From Bacillus sp. FJAT-42315 (lineage in GTDB: Bacteria; Bacillota; Bacilli; Bacillales; Domibacillaceae), in the NCBI RefSeq assembly GCF_002797375.1, contig NZ_KZ454941.1:2496667-2560666 (forward strand): DNA of 64,000 bases. Reading direction: 5' to 3'. Below the pieces are notes generated by a model. The model had not been told where the DNA came from. It was given only the letters and a program-made list of their open reading frames with translations, and did not search any database. A program made the position numbers and the translations under genes. Positions 20,435 through 34,289 of this stretch are shown piece after piece (within the stretch, counting starts at the first letter, position 1; the number at the start of each line of letters is the position of its first letter).

Positions 20435-22147
20435 ATGTCATTTGACGGTTTATTTACAAGAGCAATTACAAAAGAATTACTAGAACAGCTACAAGGCGGC
20501 CGTGTGAATAAAATTCATCAGCCATACAAAAATGAAACGGTATTAGTGATTCGTGCTAAAGGAGGCAACCATAAGCTATTATTATCTGCCCATCCTAGCT
20601 ATGCGCGCGTTCAACTTACAAGCGAAGCCTATGAGAACCCACAAGAGCCTCCACTTTTTTGTATGATGATGAGGAAACATTTAGAAGGAGCGGTACTAGA
20701 GAATATTCAACAAGTAGGGCTAGATCGATTGCTCATTTTTGAATTCAAAGGTAAAAATGAGATTGGAGACGTATCTTACAAACAGCTATTTGTCGAAATT
20801 ATGGGACGACACAGCAACATTGTCCTTGTCGACAAGCAAAAAGGAACGATTATCGATAGCATTAAACATATATCAGCAGCTGTGAATAGCTATCGTTCGA
20901 TTTTGCCTGGATATGAGTACATCGCTCCTCCTGAACAACATAAAGCTGATCCATTAGAAGCAGATACAGAAGAAGTGTTGCGGAAAATGGACTTTAATAG
21001 TGGCCGTCTCGATCGACAGCTTGTGTCTAGCTTTGCTGGACTCTCTCCTCTGATAGCGAAAGAAATTATTTCGACATGTGGAATGGCGAATCGTGACACG
21101 CTTCCGAGTGCATTTGTGAATGAAATGAGCACGATCAAGCAACATCAATATACGCCAACGTTCATTGAGCAGGAGCAAAAGTCATTTTTTTATATGAAGG
21201 ATTTGAGTCATTTAGAAGGCGAAAGAAAAACATTTGCCACCTTAAGTGAACTACTTGACCGTTATTATGTCGGCAAAGCGGCACGCGATCGAGTGAAACA
21301 GCAAGCGAATGATCTCGAACGATTCATCAAAAATGAAAAAGAGAAAAACGAAACAAAATTAGGGAAGCTACAACGTACGCTTCAAGAAGCCGAAAATGCC
21401 GATCAGTTTCAGCTGATGGGAGAGCTGCTAACTGCTCATTTATATGCGGTGGAAAAAGGAATGACAGAAATTGAAGTCGTTAACTACTACGATGAAGAAG
21501 GCGGAAAAATAACGATTGCACTCGATCCGAGAAAAACACCTTCGGAAAATGCGCAGAAATATTTCTCTAAATATCAAAAAGCGAAAAATGCCATCTTAGT
21601 TGTAAAGGAACAAATCGACAAAACGAACGAGGAAATCCTTTATTTTGATAACTTGCTCCAACAACTTGAATCCGCTTCACCAAAAGACATTGAAGAAATA
21701 CGAGAAGAACTAGCTGAAGAAGGATATATTAAATTAAAAGCGACAAAAAAGAAAAAAAACGCCAATAAAAAACCTGACATTGAAACGTTTACTGCCAGTG
21801 ACGGTACTCTGCTATTTGTCGGCAAAAATAATAAACAAAATGATTATTTAACGAATAAATTCGCTCGCCGCGATGAAATTTGGTTGCACACGAAAGACAT
21901 CCCGGGTTCCCATGTCGTCATCCGTAGTGAAGAGCCATCTGAGCAAACGATTTTAGAAGCGGCAAACCTCGCTGCCTATTTTAGTAAAGCAAAAGCTTCA
22001 AGCTCCGTCCCAGTTGACTTCACAAAAGTGAGACATGTCAAAAAACCGAACGGCGCCAAACCAGGTTTTGTTATTTACGATAATCAACAAACTGTCTACG
22101 TCACACCGAATGAAGACTTAGTGTTGAAAATGAAAGGTGCGAAATAG
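20435..22147 (+). CDS. rqcH: Ribosome quality control protein RqcH (NFACT family, YloA)
   Basis: 570 residues. RqcH binds stalled 50S-peptidyl-tRNA complexes and recruits tRNA-Ala to add C-terminal alanine tails that mark peptides for degradation. The NFACT-N domain carries Asp97-Arg98 (GLDRLL), the pair required for tailing in B. subtilis. A helix-hairpin-helix and long coiled coil (about 280-430) are followed by NFACT-R with DEIWLHTKDIPGSHVVI. It is often misannotated as a fibronectin-binding adhesin, but no signal peptide or anchor is present. It stands alone on the plus strand. Confidence 0.94.
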   Translation: MSFDGLFTRAITKELLEQLQGGRVNKIHQPYKNETVLVIRAKGGNHKLLLSAHPSYARVQLTSEAYENPQEPPLFCMMMRKHLEGAVLENIQQVGLDRLLIFEFKGKNEIGDVSYKQLFVEIMGRHSNIVLVDKQKGTIIDSIKHISAAVNSYRSILPGYEYIAPPEQHKADPLEADTEEVLRKMDFNSGRLDRQLVSSFAGLSPLIAKEIISTCGMANRDTLPSAFVNEMSTIKQHQYTPTFIEQEQKSFFYMKDLSHLEGERKTFATLSELLDRYYVGKAARDRVKQQANDLERFIKNEKEKNETKLGKLQRTLQEAENADQFQLMGELLTAHLYAVEKGMTEIEVVNYYDEEGGKITIALDPRKTPSENAQKYFSKYQKAKNAILVVKEQIDKTNEEILYFDNLLQQLESASPKDIEEIREELAEEGYIKLKATKKKKNANKKPDIETFTASDGTLLFVGKNNKQNDYLTNKFARRDEIWLHTKDIPGSHVVIRSEEPSEQTILEAANLAAYFSKAKASSSVPVDFTKVRHVKKPNGAKPGFVIYDNQQTVYVTPNEDLVLKMKGAK

Positions 22148-22206
22148 GTTAATAATTGGGGCTACATGAAAGAAAAGAATATTATATAACTTAATGCTAA
22201 AGAAAT

Positions 22207-22251
22207 GAGGCTGCCTAAAAAGTCATGAAAACTGACTTTCTGGGCAGCCTC
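22207..22251. terminator. Terminator between convergent rqcH and pyrE
   Basis: GAGGCTGCC (22207-22215) pairs with GGCAGCCTC (22243-22251), extended by AAGTCA-type pairing inside. T-runs on both sides are short, so efficiency is uncertain. It lies between the 3' ends of rqcH and the pyr operon. Confidence 0.65.
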
Positions 22252-22288
22252 TTGTCTAGCTAAAAAGAAGACACTTTTTTATTCACTA

Positions 22289-22912
22289 TTAACGCCATTC
22301 GCCAGGGTTTTCCTGCCATTTGCGCAATGTTTCAAGATCGCTTTCTTGTACATATTGTTTCTCTGCCGCTACTTTGATTAAAGTAGAGTATTCACTTAAA
22401 CTGTGAGAAGAAACATTAGTAGCTACTAACTTTTCTTTGCCAGCTTCTAATTCATATGTAAAGATTGACACGATTCCAAGTACTTCACAACCTGCTTCAC
22501 GCAAAGCCTCAACAGCCGTTACCGCACTTCCACCAGTAGAGATTAAGTCTTCAACTACGACGACTTTCGTTCCTGGCTCTGCTTTTCCTTCGATTTGGTT
22601 TCCTTTTCCGTGTCCTTTTGCTTTAGAGCGCACATAGCACATTGGTAGATCCATTACGTCACTCACCCAAGCCGCATGAGGAATACCAGCTGTCGCCGTT
22701 CCTGCAATCAATTGGGCTTCTGGATAATGCTCTTGAATCAATGACACAAGTCCCTTAGCGATCGTCTTTCTCACTTCTGGGTAAGATAGCGTTAAACGGT
22801 TATCGCAGTAAATGGGAGATTGAATGCCTGAAGACCATGTAAAAGGCTCATTAGGCTGTAAAAAGACCGCCTTAATTTCTAATAATTGTTCTGCAATTTG
22901 TTTATTTAACAT
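22289..22912 (-). CDS. pyrE: Orotate phosphoribosyltransferase
   Basis: 207 residues. It joins orotate to PRPP, giving orotidine 5'-phosphate. The PRPP-binding motif [14 protein letters not shown] is near 117-130; the N-terminal [25 protein letters not shown] region is the orotate-side loop. Last gene of the pyr operon, starting one base after pyrF. A short C-terminal extension ([12 protein letters not shown]) is seen in Bacillus PyrE proteins. Confidence 0.97.
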   Translation of the reverse strand: MLNKQIAEQLLEIKAVFLQPNEPFTWSSGIQSPIYCDNRLTLSYPEVRKTIAKGLVSLIQEHYPEAQLIAGTATAGIPHAAWVSDVMDLPMCYVRSKAKGHGKGNQIEGKAEPGTKVVVVEDLISTGGSAVTAVEALREAGCEVLGIVSIFTYELEAGKEKLVATNVSSHSLSEYSTLIKVAAEKQYVQESDLETLRKWQENPGEWR

Positions 22913-22913
22913 G

Positions 22914-25303
<2,390 letters not shown>

Positions 25304-25307
<4 letters not shown>

Positions 25308-28300
25308 GAAAGCACCGCCTCAGTTTCAGGTGAAGTTTCAGGTTTTGGCATTGCCTCAGCAGAGAAGATCATCGATTCAAGCACAAGCAAGATCGCTTCA
25401 GCTGTATCTAATGAAGTTAAGCAAGGAATTCCGTTCTCTACTGTTTCTCGGCGAATACGGAAGCCATCACGAGCTGGCTGCTTTCCTTTTGTTAATGTAT
25501 TGATGACGAATTGCGCTTGACCAGAGCGGATAATGTCGAGCATATCTGGTCCTTTAGCTCCAATTTTCGATACCACTTCAACAGGAATGTTTGCTTCGCT
25601 TAACGATTGGGCTGTTCCTTGTGTTGCTAATAGTCGGTAGCCAATATTATGGAATCTTTTCGCTAGTGCTAACGCTTCTTCTTTATCCTTATCGGCTACT
25701 GTCATTAAGACAGCTCCTTTTGTCGGGATTTTAATACCTGAAGCAACTAACCCTTTATAAAGAGCCTTCGCTAAAGTAGCATCTTTCCCCATAACTTCAC
25801 CCGTTGATTTCATTTCAGGGCCGAGTGTTGTGTCAACACGACGTAGCTTCGCGAATGAGAAGACAGGTACTTTTACGAATACGCCTTTTTCTTCTTTCAC
25901 GAGTCCAGTCGAGTAACCCATTTCTTTCAATGAATGGCCAAGGATCGCTTTCGTTGCTAAGTTCGCCATTGGCACATTCGTAATTTTACTTAAGAATGGA
26001 ACGGTACGGCTTGAACGTGGATTCACCTCAAGAACGAACACATCGCCTTTTGATACAACATACTGGATATTTAATAACCCGATAATGTTCAAGCCTTTTG
26101 CTAACTTGATCGTATAATCAATGATTTTATCCTTTTGATCTTGCGTCAATTGCTGTGGAGGATAGACAGCGATTGAGTCACCTGAGTGAACTCCCGCACG
26201 TTCGATATGCTCCATAATTCCCGGGATGACAACATCTGTTCCATCAGAAATCGCATCTACTTCGATTTCTTTTCCTGTTAAGTAGCGGTCAATGAGCACT
26301 GGATGATCTGGATTTATTTTTACTGCGTTCTCCATGTATTGCAATAGTTCCGCTTCTTTATAGACGATTTCCATCGCGCGTCCACCTAGTACGTAAGATG
26401 GACGAACAAGCACCGGATAACCAATTTTGTCAGCAATTTTCACTGCTGCTTCTACTGAAAAGGCTGTTTTTCCAAGCGGTTGTGGAATGCCAAGCGTTTG
26501 CAACGTTTGCTCAAATTTATCACGGTTTTCCGCACGATCTAAGTCTTCAAGGCTTGTGCCTAAAATTTTCACGCCGTGCTCTACTAATTTTTCTGCCAAG
26601 TTAATCGCCGTTTGACCACCGAATTGTACGACTACACCTTCTGGTTTCTCTAAATCGATGATGTGCATCACGTCTTCCACTGTCAGCGGCTCAAAGTATA
26701 ATTTGTCAGAGATACTGAAATCAGTTGAAACAGTTTCTGGGTTATTATTGACGATGATCGCTTCATAGCCTGCTTCTTTAATCGCCCAAACCGAGTGTAC
26801 CGTTGCATAATCGAACTCTACCCCTTGACCGATACGAATTGGTCCAGACCCTAGAACGATGATACTTTTACGATCAGTGACAATCGATTCATTTTCTTCT
26901 TCATACGTCCCGTAATAATATGGTGTAGCAGATTCAAATTCTGCTGCACAAGTGTCAACCATTTTGAAGACTGGTACGATGCCATTTTCTTTGCGCCAGT
27001 CATACACTTCCTTCTCGCTAGTCGCCCACAGTTTCGCAATTGTACAATCTGCAAAGCCCATTTCTTTCGCTGTTTTTGCTACTTCTGCGTTAAATGGCTG
27101 TGCTTGCACGTCTTTTTCAAACGCGACAATATTAGCGAACTTCTGTAAGAAGAAGAGGTCGATTTCGCTCCATTCATGAATCGTTTCGATTGTTATTCCG
27201 CGACGTAGCGCTTCACCGATATAGAAAAGACGCTCATCCCCTGCTTTTCTAATGCGTTTTTCGATGATCGCAACATCCATCTCTTTAATTTCATCAAGCT
27301 CAAGATGATAGACGCCACTTTCAAGTGAACGAACCGCTTTTAGTAAAGATTCTTCAAGCGTACGGCCAATCGCCATAACTTCTCCAGTCGCTTTCATTTG
27401 CGTACCGAGTGTACGGTTAGCTGATTCAAACTTGTCAAATGGCCATCTTGGAATTTTAGAGACGATATAGTCAAGTGCTGGTTCAAAGCAAGCGTAAGTT
27501 TTTCCAGTAACCGGGTTTTTCATTTCATCTAGTGTTAAACCAACTGCAATCTTAGCTGCAAGCTTCGCGATTGGATAGCCTGTTGCTTTCGATGCTAAAG
27601 CAGATGAACGGCTTACACGTGGGTTAACCTCGATAATATAGTATTGGAAGCTATGTGGATCAAGCGCTAACTGAACGTTACATCCACCTTCGATCCCAAG
27701 GGCACGGATAATTTTCAATGAGCAATTTCGAAGCATTTGATATTCACGATCACTTAACGTTTGGCTAGGTGCCACAACGATCGAGTCTCCCGTATGGATA
27801 CCAACTGGATCGATATTTTCCATGTTACAAACGACGATTGCGTTATCGTTCGAGTCACGCATTACTTCATATTCGATTTCTTTATAACCAGCGATACTTT
27901 TTTCTAGTAAGCACTGCGTTACTGGGCTGTATTTCAATCCGCTCGTTACGATTTCGATCAGCTCTTCTTCGTTCGTACAAATACCTCCGCCCGTTCCTCC
28001 AAGCGTATAAGCCGGACGAACAATAACCGGATAGCCAATTTCTTCAACAAACGCATACGCTTCTTCAAGTGTATGAATGATCTCACTTTCAGGAACTGGT
28101 TCACTCAGCTCGTTCATCAGCTGGCGGAACAAGTCACGATCCTCCGCTTGCTCAATCGCTGATAATTTCGTTCCTAACACTTCCACTCCATACTCTTCAA
28201 GCACGCCAGCTTTCGCCAGTTCAACCGCCATATTTAAGCCTGTTTGCCCACCTAATGTTGGTAAAACAGCATCTGGACGCTCTTTTTGAATGATGCGGCT

Positions 28301-28522
28301 TACAAATTCAAGTGTGATTGGTTCAATATAAACGGCATCTGCAATTTCCGTATCCGTCATGATCGTCGCTGGATTGGAGTTAACTAAAATGACTCGATAT
28401 CCTTCCTCTTTAAGAGCAAGACACGCTTGTGTGCCGGCATAATCAAATTCTGCTGCTTGGCCGATAACAATCGGGCCAGATCCGATAACTAAAATGCTTT
28501 TAATATCTGTACGTTTAGGCAT
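25304..28522 (-). CDS. carB: Carbamoyl phosphate synthase large subunit
   Basis: 1072 residues. Two homologous ATP-grasp halves are visible: the first opens [20 protein letters not shown] and the second (near 555) [22 protein letters not shown]. The C-terminal MGS-like domain (about 935-1072) is the allosteric region. It makes carbamoyl phosphate from bicarbonate, ammonia and two ATP. As part of the pyr operon it is the pyrimidine-specific enzyme (PyrAB); an arginine-specific paralogue may exist elsewhere. It overlaps carA by eight bases. Confidence 0.97.
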
Positions 28523-29606
28523 TTTGAAGCTCCTTTCCTGCGTTTGCTTTCATCATGTTGATAAATCGGTCAAATAGTTGGTTATCATCTTCTGGTCCCG
28601 GAGACGCTTCTGGATGATACTGAACAGAGAAGGCTGGGAATTCTTTATGAGCTACCCCTTCAATTGTTCCATCATTTAACGCAATATGAGTGACTTTTAA
28701 TGCGGTTTGAGCAATCGACTCTTCGCTTACGGCATAGCCATGATTTTGAGAAGTTAACGCTGTTTTTCCTGTTTCTAAGTCCTTCACTGGATGGTTCGAT
28801 CCGCGGTGACCGAACTTTAGTTTGAATGTATCTGCACCTGACGCTAGAGCGAACAGCTGATGACCTAAGCAGATTCCGAAGATTGGTACTTTTCCGATTA
28901 ACACTTTAATTGTTTCAATTGCATGTGGAACGTCTTTTGGGTCCCCAGGTCCGTTAGAAAGCATAATTCCATCTGGGTTAAATTGAAGGATCTCTTCTGC
29001 TGTTGTATCATGTGGCACAACGATCACATCGCAATCGCGCTTATTGAGCTCGCGTAAAATGCCGTGCTTCATACCAAAATCCATCAACACTACGCGGTAG
29101 CCACGTCCTGGGCTAGGATAAGCTGATTTCGTTGACACTTGAGCGACTTGATTCGTCGGGAACACAGTTGCCTGTAATTGGTGAATGACGTCTTGTGCAT
29201 TTTCTTCTATTGAAACGATCGCACCTTTTAATGTACCGTATTGACGAATAATTCTTGTCAGTTTTCTTGTATCGATACCAGCAATAGCCGGGATATCTTT
29301 CATTTTCAAGTATGCATCTAGCGTGATTTCACTGCGGAAATTAGATGGAGAATCCGCTGCTTCTTTCACAATTAACCCTTTCACAGCTGGATGAATCGTT
29401 TCAAAATCATCGCGATTAATTCCATAATTTCCAACTAAAGGGTAAGTGAATGTGACAATTTGTCCACAGTAAGAAGGATCAGAAAGCACTTCTTGATAGC
29501 CAGTCATTCCTGTTGTAAAGACAATTTCTCCAGTCGTATCTTGATCGCTTCCGAAACCTTTCCCTATAAAAATGGTTCCATCTTCTAAGATTAATTGTTT
29601 TTTCAT
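28515..29606 (-). CDS. carA: Carbamoyl phosphate synthase small subunit (glutaminase)
   Basis: 363 residues from ATG at 29606, which overlaps the pyrC stop as ATGA. A longer in-frame reading to 29666 runs back into pyrC and is not used. The N-terminal CPSase-small domain begins [18 protein letters not shown]. The class I glutamine amidotransferase domain has the nucleophile in [12 protein letters not shown] and His/Glu in [11 protein letters not shown]. It feeds ammonia to CarB. Confidence 0.96.
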   Translation of the reverse strand: MKKQLILEDGTIFIGKGFGSDQDTTGEIVFTTGMTGYQEVLSDPSYCGQIVTFTYPLVGNYGINRDDFETIHPAVKGLIVKEAADSPSNFRSEITLDAYLKMKDIPAIAGIDTRKLTRIIRQYGTLKGAIVSIEENAQDVIHQLQATVFPTNQVAQVSTKSAYPSPGRGYRVVLMDFGMKHGILRELNKRDCDVIVVPHDTTAEEILQFNPDGIMLSNGPGDPKDVPHAIETIKVLIGKVPIFGICLGHQLFALASGADTFKLKFGHRGSNHPVKDLETGKTALTSQNHGYAVSEESIAQTALKVTHIALNDGTIEGVAHKEFPAFSVQYHPEASPGPEDDNQLFDRFINMMKANAGKELQNA

Positions 29607-30889
29607 GCTTGCACCTTTCCTTCCTGCCAAACCATTTTTCCTTCTAAAAATGTCGCTGTCGGCCAACCTTTACATGCCCAGCCAGCAAATGGTGTGTTTT
29701 TTCCCTTTGATGCAAATTCATCTGGGTTAATTTCTTTTTCAGTTGTTAAATCAATAACCGCTAAGTCAGCTACAGCTCCAACTTCTAACTTGCCATATGA
29801 CAGATCGAATGCTTCTGCTGGCTTGATCGTCATCCAATCGACTAACTGCTTTAAAGTGATGACCTCTTTTTTTACTAAATTTGTATATAATAGCGGGAAC
29901 GCTGTTTCTAGACCAACAATCCCGAATGGAGCAGATTGAATTTTCGCTGCTTTTTCTTCCGCTGTGTGAGGCGCATGATCCGTCGCGATAAAATCGATCG
30001 TGCCGTCGAATAACCCTTCTAGTAAAGCTTGTTGATCCGCTTTTCCTCTTAGCGGTGGATTCATTTTATAGTTTGTATCAATTTCAGGAATATCTTCATC
30101 GCACAGCAATAAGTGATGCGGTGTTACTTCTGCTGTGACTTTAATGCCTGCTTTTTTCGCATCTCTCACCGTTCTTACCGATTCCTTTGTACTAATATGA
30201 CAAACGTGATAATGACAGTCAGCTGCTTCTGCTAGTAAGACATCCCTTGCAATATGTACTGATTCACATATAGATGGGATACCAGGAATGTTATGCTTCT
30301 CAGCAAATGTTCCTTCATGAACGGCCCCACCATAGATCAGTGAATTGTCTTCACAATGGGCTACAACCGCTGCATCAAGTGCGGCTGCTTGTTTCATCGC
30401 TTCATACATCATACCTGCTTCTTGTACACCAACACCATCGTCGGTAAAAGCGAAGGCACCTGCTTGTTTTAAACCGCTAAAATCAGTTAGTTCTTTACCT
30501 GCTTCTCGAATCGTAATCGATGCGTACGGAAGAACTCGAACATGGGCTGTTTCTTCAATTCGCTTATTTAAAGCGGTTAAATGCTCCACTGTATCGGGTA
30601 CTGGACGAGTATTGGGCATCGGTGCAATCGTTGTAAATCCACCTTTTGCTGCGGCTAGTGTGCCGGTTTCAATCGTCTCTTTATGCTCGCCGCCTGGTTC
30701 ACGCAAATGAACATGTAAGTCGATTAATCCTGGAACAACTAATTGACCATCTGCTTCAAATACAGCCTCATCATTTGCTGAGAGTTGATCACCCATCTCC
30801 ACGATTTTTCCCTCTTGAATACGAATATCTTGTTGGATCATTTCTCCATTATCAGCAAGAATATTTCCATTTTTGATTAGCCAGTTCAT
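29603..30889 (-). CDS. pyrC: Dihydroorotase
   Basis: 428 residues, class I dihydroorotase. It cyclises carbamoyl aspartate to dihydroorotate. The zinc-binding motif [10 protein letters not shown] is near 57-66, with further ligands in HCEDN, CHISTK and catalytic DHAPH. The signature [11 protein letters not shown] is present. It overlaps the pyrB 3' end by 38 bases, with its own GGGAG ribosome binding site inside pyrB. Confidence 0.97.
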   Translation of the reverse strand: MNWLIKNGNILADNGEMIQQDIRIQEGKIVEMGDQLSANDEAVFEADGQLVVPGLIDLHVHLREPGGEHKETIETGTLAAAKGGFTTIAPMPNTRPVPDTVEHLTALNKRIEETAHVRVLPYASITIREAGKELTDFSGLKQAGAFAFTDDGVGVQEAGMMYEAMKQAAALDAAVVAHCEDNSLIYGGAVHEGTFAEKHNIPGIPSICESVHIARDVLLAEAADCHYHVCHISTKESVRTVRDAKKAGIKVTAEVTPHHLLLCDEDIPEIDTNYKMNPPLRGKADQQALLEGLFDGTIDFIATDHAPHTAEEKAAKIQSAPFGIVGLETAFPLLYTNLVKKEVITLKQLVDWMTIKPAEAFDLSYGKLEVGAVADLAVIDLTTEKEINPDEFASKGKNTPFAGWACKGWPTATFLEGKMVWQEGKVQA

Positions 30890-31784
30890 TTGACATTCTC
30901 CCTTCCAATACTTGTTTTAACACAGCCATTCTGACGTACACGCCATTTTCCATTTGTTTGAAAATCCTGGAGCGTTCACACTCGACGAGACAATCTGCAA
31001 TTTCTACATCACGATTAACCGGAGCTGGATGCATAATAATACTTCCTGGCTTCATTCTTTGCTCACGCTCAACCGTTAATCCGTACATTTGATGATATTG
31101 CTCTTTTGTCATCACCGATTCACTTCCATGACGCTCATGTTGAATTCTAAGCAACATAAGTACATCTACTTCTTCGACAAGTTGATCTAATTCTGTAAAT
31201 TGTCCTGCCTCTAAATACTCCTGTTCAAACCATTCTAATGGGCCAGAGAAGCGGACTTCAGCTCCTAGCTTTCTTAATGCCTCTGCATTCGATCTCGCCA
31301 CTCGACTATGACGAACGTCTCCAACAATCCCTACTTTCAAGCCTTCAAAGCGGCCAAATTCTTGTTGGATCGTGAATAAATCGAGTAGACATTGAGTCGG
31401 ATGTTGTCCGCAGCCATCACCAGCATTCACGACTGGGATGTTCACTTTATTTATTAATTGCTCATAGTATGCCTCTTCTTCGTGGCGGATTACCACCGCA
31501 TTGACACCAATTGATTCAAGCGTGCGAACGGTATCATATAACGTTTCCCCTTTCAGCACACTTGAGCTTCCTGCTTCAAATGGAACCACATCAAGACCAA
31601 GCTTTCTTTCTGCTACTTCAAAGCTTGTTTTTGTCCGCGTGCTTGCTTCAAAAAACAAGTTAGCGATAAAAGTTTGTTCTCCAGGATGCCAATTTTCTCC
31701 TTGAGCAAATTGTTTCGCTTGCATTAATATTAACAGAATCTCATCTTTATGCATATCTTTAATTGAAACTAAATTTTGCATCAT
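30852..31784 (-). CDS. pyrB: Aspartate carbamoyltransferase
   Basis: 310 residues from ATG at 31784, about ten bases after GGAGG. A longer reading to 31853 would include the attenuator terminator and is rejected. Carbamoyl phosphate binding is in [14 protein letters not shown], and HPTQCLLD and the C-terminal MHPAPVNR complete the site. It catalyses the committed step of pyrimidine synthesis. No pyrI regulatory chain is nearby, as is usual in Bacillus; control is by PyrR attenuation. Confidence 0.96.
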   Translation of the reverse strand: MMQNLVSIKDMHKDEILLILMQAKQFAQGENWHPGEQTFIANLFFEASTRTKTSFEVAERKLGLDVVPFEAGSSSVLKGETLYDTVRTLESIGVNAVVIRHEEEAYYEQLINKVNIPVVNAGDGCGQHPTQCLLDLFTIQQEFGRFEGLKVGIVGDVRHSRVARSNAEALRKLGAEVRFSGPLEWFEQEYLEAGQFTELDQLVEEVDVLMLLRIQHERHGSESVMTKEQYHQMYGLTVEREQRMKPGSIIMHPAPVNRDVEIADCLVECERSRIFKQMENGVYVRMAVLKQVLEGRMSNELANQKWKYSC

Positions 31785-31808
31785 TGTCGATTCGCCTCCA
31801 TTTTTATG

Positions 31809-32010
31809 AAAAAAAACACCCTTTTTTCCCAAGGGTGTTTTGCATAGAGACAAAAAGTGCGCAGTTCTATACCACCTCTTGTCTCTCTACCCTTGAATGC
31901 CTCTCTGGACATTATTAAAAGGTCTTTATTCATTTTTTTGTATATTTCCCATCAAATGTTTCGATCATTCGTTTCTCTTTGTCAGTCTCTCTGGACAGCT
32001 ATTAAAGAGG
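31809..32010 (-). promoter_or_regulatory. PyrR-dependent attenuator between pyrR and pyrB, with two tandem binding loops
   Basis: The proximal PyrR-binding loop TGTCCAGAGAGGCA is at 31898-31911. The terminator is AAACACCCTT/AAGGGTGTTT (31814-31840) followed by a T-run. CAAGGGT and AGAGAC just after the loop can pair with ACCCTTG and GTCTCT near the terminator, giving the competing antiterminator. A second loop, TGTCCAGAGAGACT (31984-31997), lies 18 bases after the pyrR stop. It departs from the consensus at the closing pair and one loop base and has no terminator of its own. UMP-bound PyrR should promote termination here. Confidence 0.88.
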
Positions 32011-32014
32011 TCAC

Positions 32015-32557
<543 letters not shown>

Positions 32558-32582
32558 TCACCTCTCGAGCATTTCATCAAAC

Positions 32583-32691
32583 AAAAAACCTCTCGCCGCG
32601 CAGGTGAGAGGTCAAATTTTGCATAAGAAAGACACAGCATTGCCCTTATGTCTATTCTTACAATCCGATACCTTCTCAGCCTCACGGGACT
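32583..32691 (-). promoter_or_regulatory. PyrR-dependent attenuator in the pyr operon leader
   Basis: The minus strand reads AGTCCCGTGAGGCT (32678-32691), an exact fit to the PyrR-binding consensus ARUCCNGNGAGGYU. CATAAG and CTTATG downstream can form an antiterminator. The terminator hairpin (32583-32612), ACCTCTC with GAGAGGT, is followed by TTTTTTG. GTGAG of the loop can also pair with CTCAC of the terminator arm, as expected for mutually exclusive folds. Confidence 0.9.
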
Positions 32692-32720
32692 GTTTTTAAA
32701 GGTCATATTCAACTGTTAAC

Positions 32721-32749
32721 AGCTTACCGTTTCTTTTCGAGTTTGTCAA
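32721..32749 (-). promoter_or_regulatory. Sigma-A promoter of the pyr operon
   Basis: A perfect -35 TTGACA (32744-32749) overlaps the rluD stop codon region. A weak -10 TAAGCT (32721-32726) follows with an ideal 17-base spacer. The PyrR loop begins about 30 bases downstream. A strong constant promoter with control by attenuation is the known pyr arrangement. Confidence 0.7.
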
Positions 32750-33657
32750 TTATTTTTCGCTAAAAACTCGAGAAGATTTACAAATTCCTGAGGTAACGGC
32801 GCTTCGAACTGCAAATATTCCTCCGTTCGAGGATGAACGAAGCCAAGAATACCTGCATGAAGAGCTTGCCCTTCAATATCTAACGTTTTTTTCGGCCCAT
32901 ATTTTGGATCACCTGCTAGCGGATAGCCGATGTATTTCATATGCACACGAATTTGATGCGTTCGACCTGTTTCTAGCTCACATTCCACTAACGTAAAATC
33001 TTTAAATCGCTCAAGCACTTGAAAGTGAGTAACAGCGTGCTTTCCTCCATCAACGACCGCCATGCTTTGTCGATCCTTTTGATCACGTCCAATTGGTGCA
33101 TCAATCGTTCCATGATCATGAGGAATGATTCCATGCACAATCGCTTTATATTTTCTTGTCACAGACTTATCAACGAGTTGTTGAACAAGCTTTTCATGGG
33201 CTAAATCATTTTTAGCGACCATTAATAACCCAGATGTGTCTTTATCAATTCGATGAACAATCCCAGGGCGCATCACACCGTTAATACCCGATAAATCTTT
33301 ACAATGGGCCATCAAGCCATTCACTAACGTTCCCGTTACATGTCCAGGTGCCGGGTGAACGACCATGCCTCGAGGTTTGTTAACAACAAGGACGTCCGCA
33401 TCTTCATAATAAACATCTAAATCCATTTCCTCCGCTTCAATATCGAGCGGCTCTGGTGCAGGAATCTCAATCGTTAGCTGATCGCCAGGCACACATTTAT
33501 AATTGGCTTTCACCGCTTGTTGATTCACTTGAACATGTCCTGCTTTAATCCAATCTTGCACCTGTGTACGCGACCATTCTTCATTCAACCCAGCTACTAC
33601 TTTATCTATTCTTGCATTTTTTTCCTCTTCAAGAACGATGTGCTCCATCTTTTCCAT
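32746..33657 (-). CDS. rluD: 23S rRNA pseudouridine synthase RluD-type (YlyB)
   Basis: 303 residues from ATG at 33657, eight bases after GGAGAGGT; an upstream in-frame start at 33687 is inside lspA. An N-terminal S4 RNA-binding domain (about 13-70) is followed by the RluA-family catalytic domain. The active aspartate is in [20 protein letters not shown]. Family members convert uridines of 23S helix 69 to pseudouridine; the exact targets here are inferred. It overlaps lspA by about 29 bases, as in B. subtilis. Confidence 0.92.
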   Translation of the reverse strand: MEKMEHIVLEEEKNARIDKVVAGLNEEWSRTQVQDWIKAGHVQVNQQAVKANYKCVPGDQLTIEIPAPEPLDIEAEEMDLDVYYEDADVLVVNKPRGMVVHPAPGHVTGTLVNGLMAHCKDLSGINGVMRPGIVHRIDKDTSGLLMVAKNDLAHEKLVQQLVDKSVTRKYKAIVHGIIPHDHGTIDAPIGRDQKDRQSMAVVDGGKHAVTHFQVLERFKDFTLVECELETGRTHQIRVHMKYIGYPLAGDPKYGPKKTLDIEGQALHAGILGFVHPRTEEYLQFEAPLPQEFVNLLEFLAKNN

Positions 33658-34138
33658 TTGACCTCTCCTTTTCTTTCCGGTCTTCAATCAACATCGCAAT
33701 CATCAACAGGATAACCCCCATTGTTAACGATGCATCGGCAATATTGAAAATCGGAAAATCATAACTAAAAATATACGTATTAATAAAATCGACCACTTCT
33801 TGACGAAAAATACGGTCGATAAAATTGCCGATTGCTCCTCCTAATAAAAAAGCGAGTGCTCCTTGCATGAGAGGTTTATTTTTCGCTTCAGTTTGCATGT
33901 AATAAACGATTCCAATAACAACAACAACCGTGATAATGTAAAACAACCACATTTGACCTTCAAGCATTCCCCATGCAGCTCCACGGTTTCGATGAGAAGT
34001 AATATAAAGAAAATCTTTGATCACTTCCACACTTTCTCCAATGCTCATTCCTTTTACAATTAGCCACTTCGTCCATTGATCTAACAGTATGACAAATAGT
34101 GCTAGTAAATAATACAAGAGATTTCCTCTATTCTTCAA
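33629..34138 (-). CDS. lspA: Lipoprotein signal peptidase (signal peptidase II)
   Basis: 169 residues with four membrane helices. It cleaves the signal peptide of diacylglyceryl-modified prolipoproteins. The two catalytic aspartates are in [17 protein letters not shown] and [11 protein letters not shown]. The start is TTG at 34138 after GGGAG. The charged C-terminus ([12 protein letters not shown]) is cytoplasmic. It lies between ileS and rluD, the classical ileS-lspA linkage. Confidence 0.95.
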   Translation of the reverse strand: MKNRGNLLYYLLALFVILLDQWTKWLIVKGMSIGESVEVIKDFLYITSHRNRGAAWGMLEGQMWLFYIITVVVVIGIVYYMQTEAKNKPLMQGALAFLLGGAIGNFIDRIFRQEVVDFINTYIFSYDFPIFNIADASLTMGVILLMIAMLIEDRKEKERSNGKDGAHRS

Positions 34139-34167
34139 GATGAGTCACGCTCCCTTACCTTTTCAAC

Positions 34168-34259
34168 AAAAAAGCTGTCCTGCAGTGAGGTCTGCTTCCG
34201 ATGATTATTCCAAACTGGTCTAATATATCAGAAAACAAACACGAGCAGGACAACCTTTT
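34168..34259 (-). terminator. Terminator between ileS and lspA (long loop)
   Basis: GCTGTCCTGC (34174-34183) pairs with GCAGGACAAC (34245-34254), leaving a loop of about 60 bases, followed on the minus strand by a T-run. The unusually long loop may hold secondary stems; function as a terminator is likely but not certain. Confidence 0.6.
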
Positions 34260-34289
34260 TAACCATCCATTCTAGGTATGCTTATCAGA

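Noticed and set aside
20435-22147. rqcH as a fibronectin-binding surface adhesin
   Set aside because: No signal peptide, transmembrane segment or wall anchor; NFACT domains and Asp97-Arg98 indicate RqcH.
31785-31853. Longer start for pyrB
   Set aside because: The extension is the attenuator terminator region; the conserved protein begins at the ATG pair behind GGAGG.
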